Positions 44,117-44,365 of a DNA stretch of 44,365 nt are shown piece after piece (the first letter of the stretch is position 1; the number at the start of each line of letters is the position of its first letter). Under the pieces are notes generated by a model. That model did not search any database. It was not told the origin of the DNA and saw nothing but the letters and a program-made list of their open reading frames with translations. The DNA is taken from positions 1-44,365 of the forward strand of contig NZ_JAJUXH010000033.1 in NCBI RefSeq assembly GCF_021390245.1. Direction: 5' to 3'. Both the position numbers and the translations under genes were made by a program. The DNA is from Dyadobacter sp. CY323 (GTDB taxonomy: Bacteria; Bacteroidota; Bacteroidia; Cytophagales; Spirosomataceae).

Positions 44117-44186
44117 AGTGAGATGTGAAAAGTGAGATGTGAAAGGTGAGATGTGTGAAGTAAGATGTGTGAAGTGAGATGTTAAG
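44117..44186 (+). repeat. Five-copy 14-bp tandem repeat
   Basis: Five exact-period 14-base units starting at 44117, 44131, 44145, 44159 and 44173. The first two are identical (AGTGAGATGTGAAA); the others differ at one to five positions. It begins 8 bases after the stop of the last gene. Confidence 0.85.
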
Positions 44187-44191
44187 GGTAG

Positions 44192-44248
44192 AAAAGTGAA
44201 GGGCTAAAAGTTTAAGGATATAATCCTAGCTTATAACCCTTCACTTTT
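44192..44248 (+). terminator. Long hairpin after the last gene
   Basis: Bases 44192-44203 pair perfectly with 44237-44248 (12 bp). The 33-base loop contains a second small stem (44215-44219 with 44223-44227). A short T-run ends the 3' arm (44245-44249). It could terminate the transcript of the membrane protein gene. From 44250 to the window end I see no supportable gene. Confidence 0.5.
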
Positions 44249-44365
44249 TGGGACTATCGCATTAACTGTGTAAACTTTTCAATCGGGGTCGGGCAAAGCT
44301 TAAAGCCTGACTCTGTTTTCAAAAATAGTCAAAAATTGATTCAGGATCATGCCCCAGTTTCGGAT

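Noticed and set aside
44260..44365. Possible end of an insertion sequence or transposase gene on the minus strand at the window edge
   Set aside because: All three minus-strand frames contain stops within 70 bases of the edge, and apparent similarity needs joining pieces from different frames. Without the sequence beyond the edge or a search it cannot be supported.

Overview
The window looks like chromosome from a Bacteroidota bacterium of the order Cytophagales. A Dyadobacter-like genus is my guess from overall gene character and cannot be proved without a search. The support is: a PorP/SprF type IX secretion protein and a remnant of a type IX sorting domain; TonB-receptor-like barrels with carboxypeptidase-regulatory N-termini; a BatA-domain protein; a 2-oxoglutarate dehydrogenase of Bacteroidota type; and several promoters of the Bacteroidota form TAnnTTTG. 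I saw no rRNA, tRNA, CRISPR array, prophage or intact insertion sequence.

Layout. 1-1359: three small proteins of unknown function. 1353-6006 (minus strand): rarA, an ECF sigma factor with no visible anti-sigma partner, and an adenine deaminase preceded by a translationally coupled AraC regulator. 6165-15360 (plus strand): the most coherent block. It holds a UxaA-family sugar-acid dehydratase, an NAD-type SDR dehydrogenase, a FAH-family diketo-acid hydrolase, a COG3618 lactonase and a RhaM-type mutarotase, followed by lutA, lutB and lutC. Together these fit non-phosphorylating breakdown of a 6-deoxy sugar (L-fucose most likely, L-rhamnose possible) to pyruvate plus L-lactate, with LutABC oxidising the L-lactate to a second pyruvate. 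The block is interrupted by an EEP-fold protein that has lost several catalytic residues and by an inverted gene for a small secreted protein.

15370-22040: GNAT acetyltransferase, cytidylate kinase overlapping an FAD oxidoreductase, a 1070-residue peptidase-like/propeller/barrel protein, and PorP/SprF. 22153-26544: sucA and sucB, the latter with two lipoyl domains. 26629-29788: a small exported protein, a MazG-like pyrophosphohydrolase, dtd, a sorting-domain remnant and sdaA. 29793-32012 (minus): mgtE and rsmA. 32100-38767 (plus): a large soluble hybrid histidine kinase and an outer-membrane barrel protein with Gly/Arg-rich segments. 38860-43376 (minus): a LysM membrane protein, purE, purK and a BatA-domain protein. 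43557-44108: a small membrane protein.

A recurrent feature is short tandem-repeat arrays in intergenic DNA: 7-bp units at 8737-8872 and 31154-31188, 10-bp units at 9751-9885, and 14-bp units at 44117-44186. Two of them are arranged as inverted pairs able to fold, and both lie between genes of the deoxy-sugar operon.
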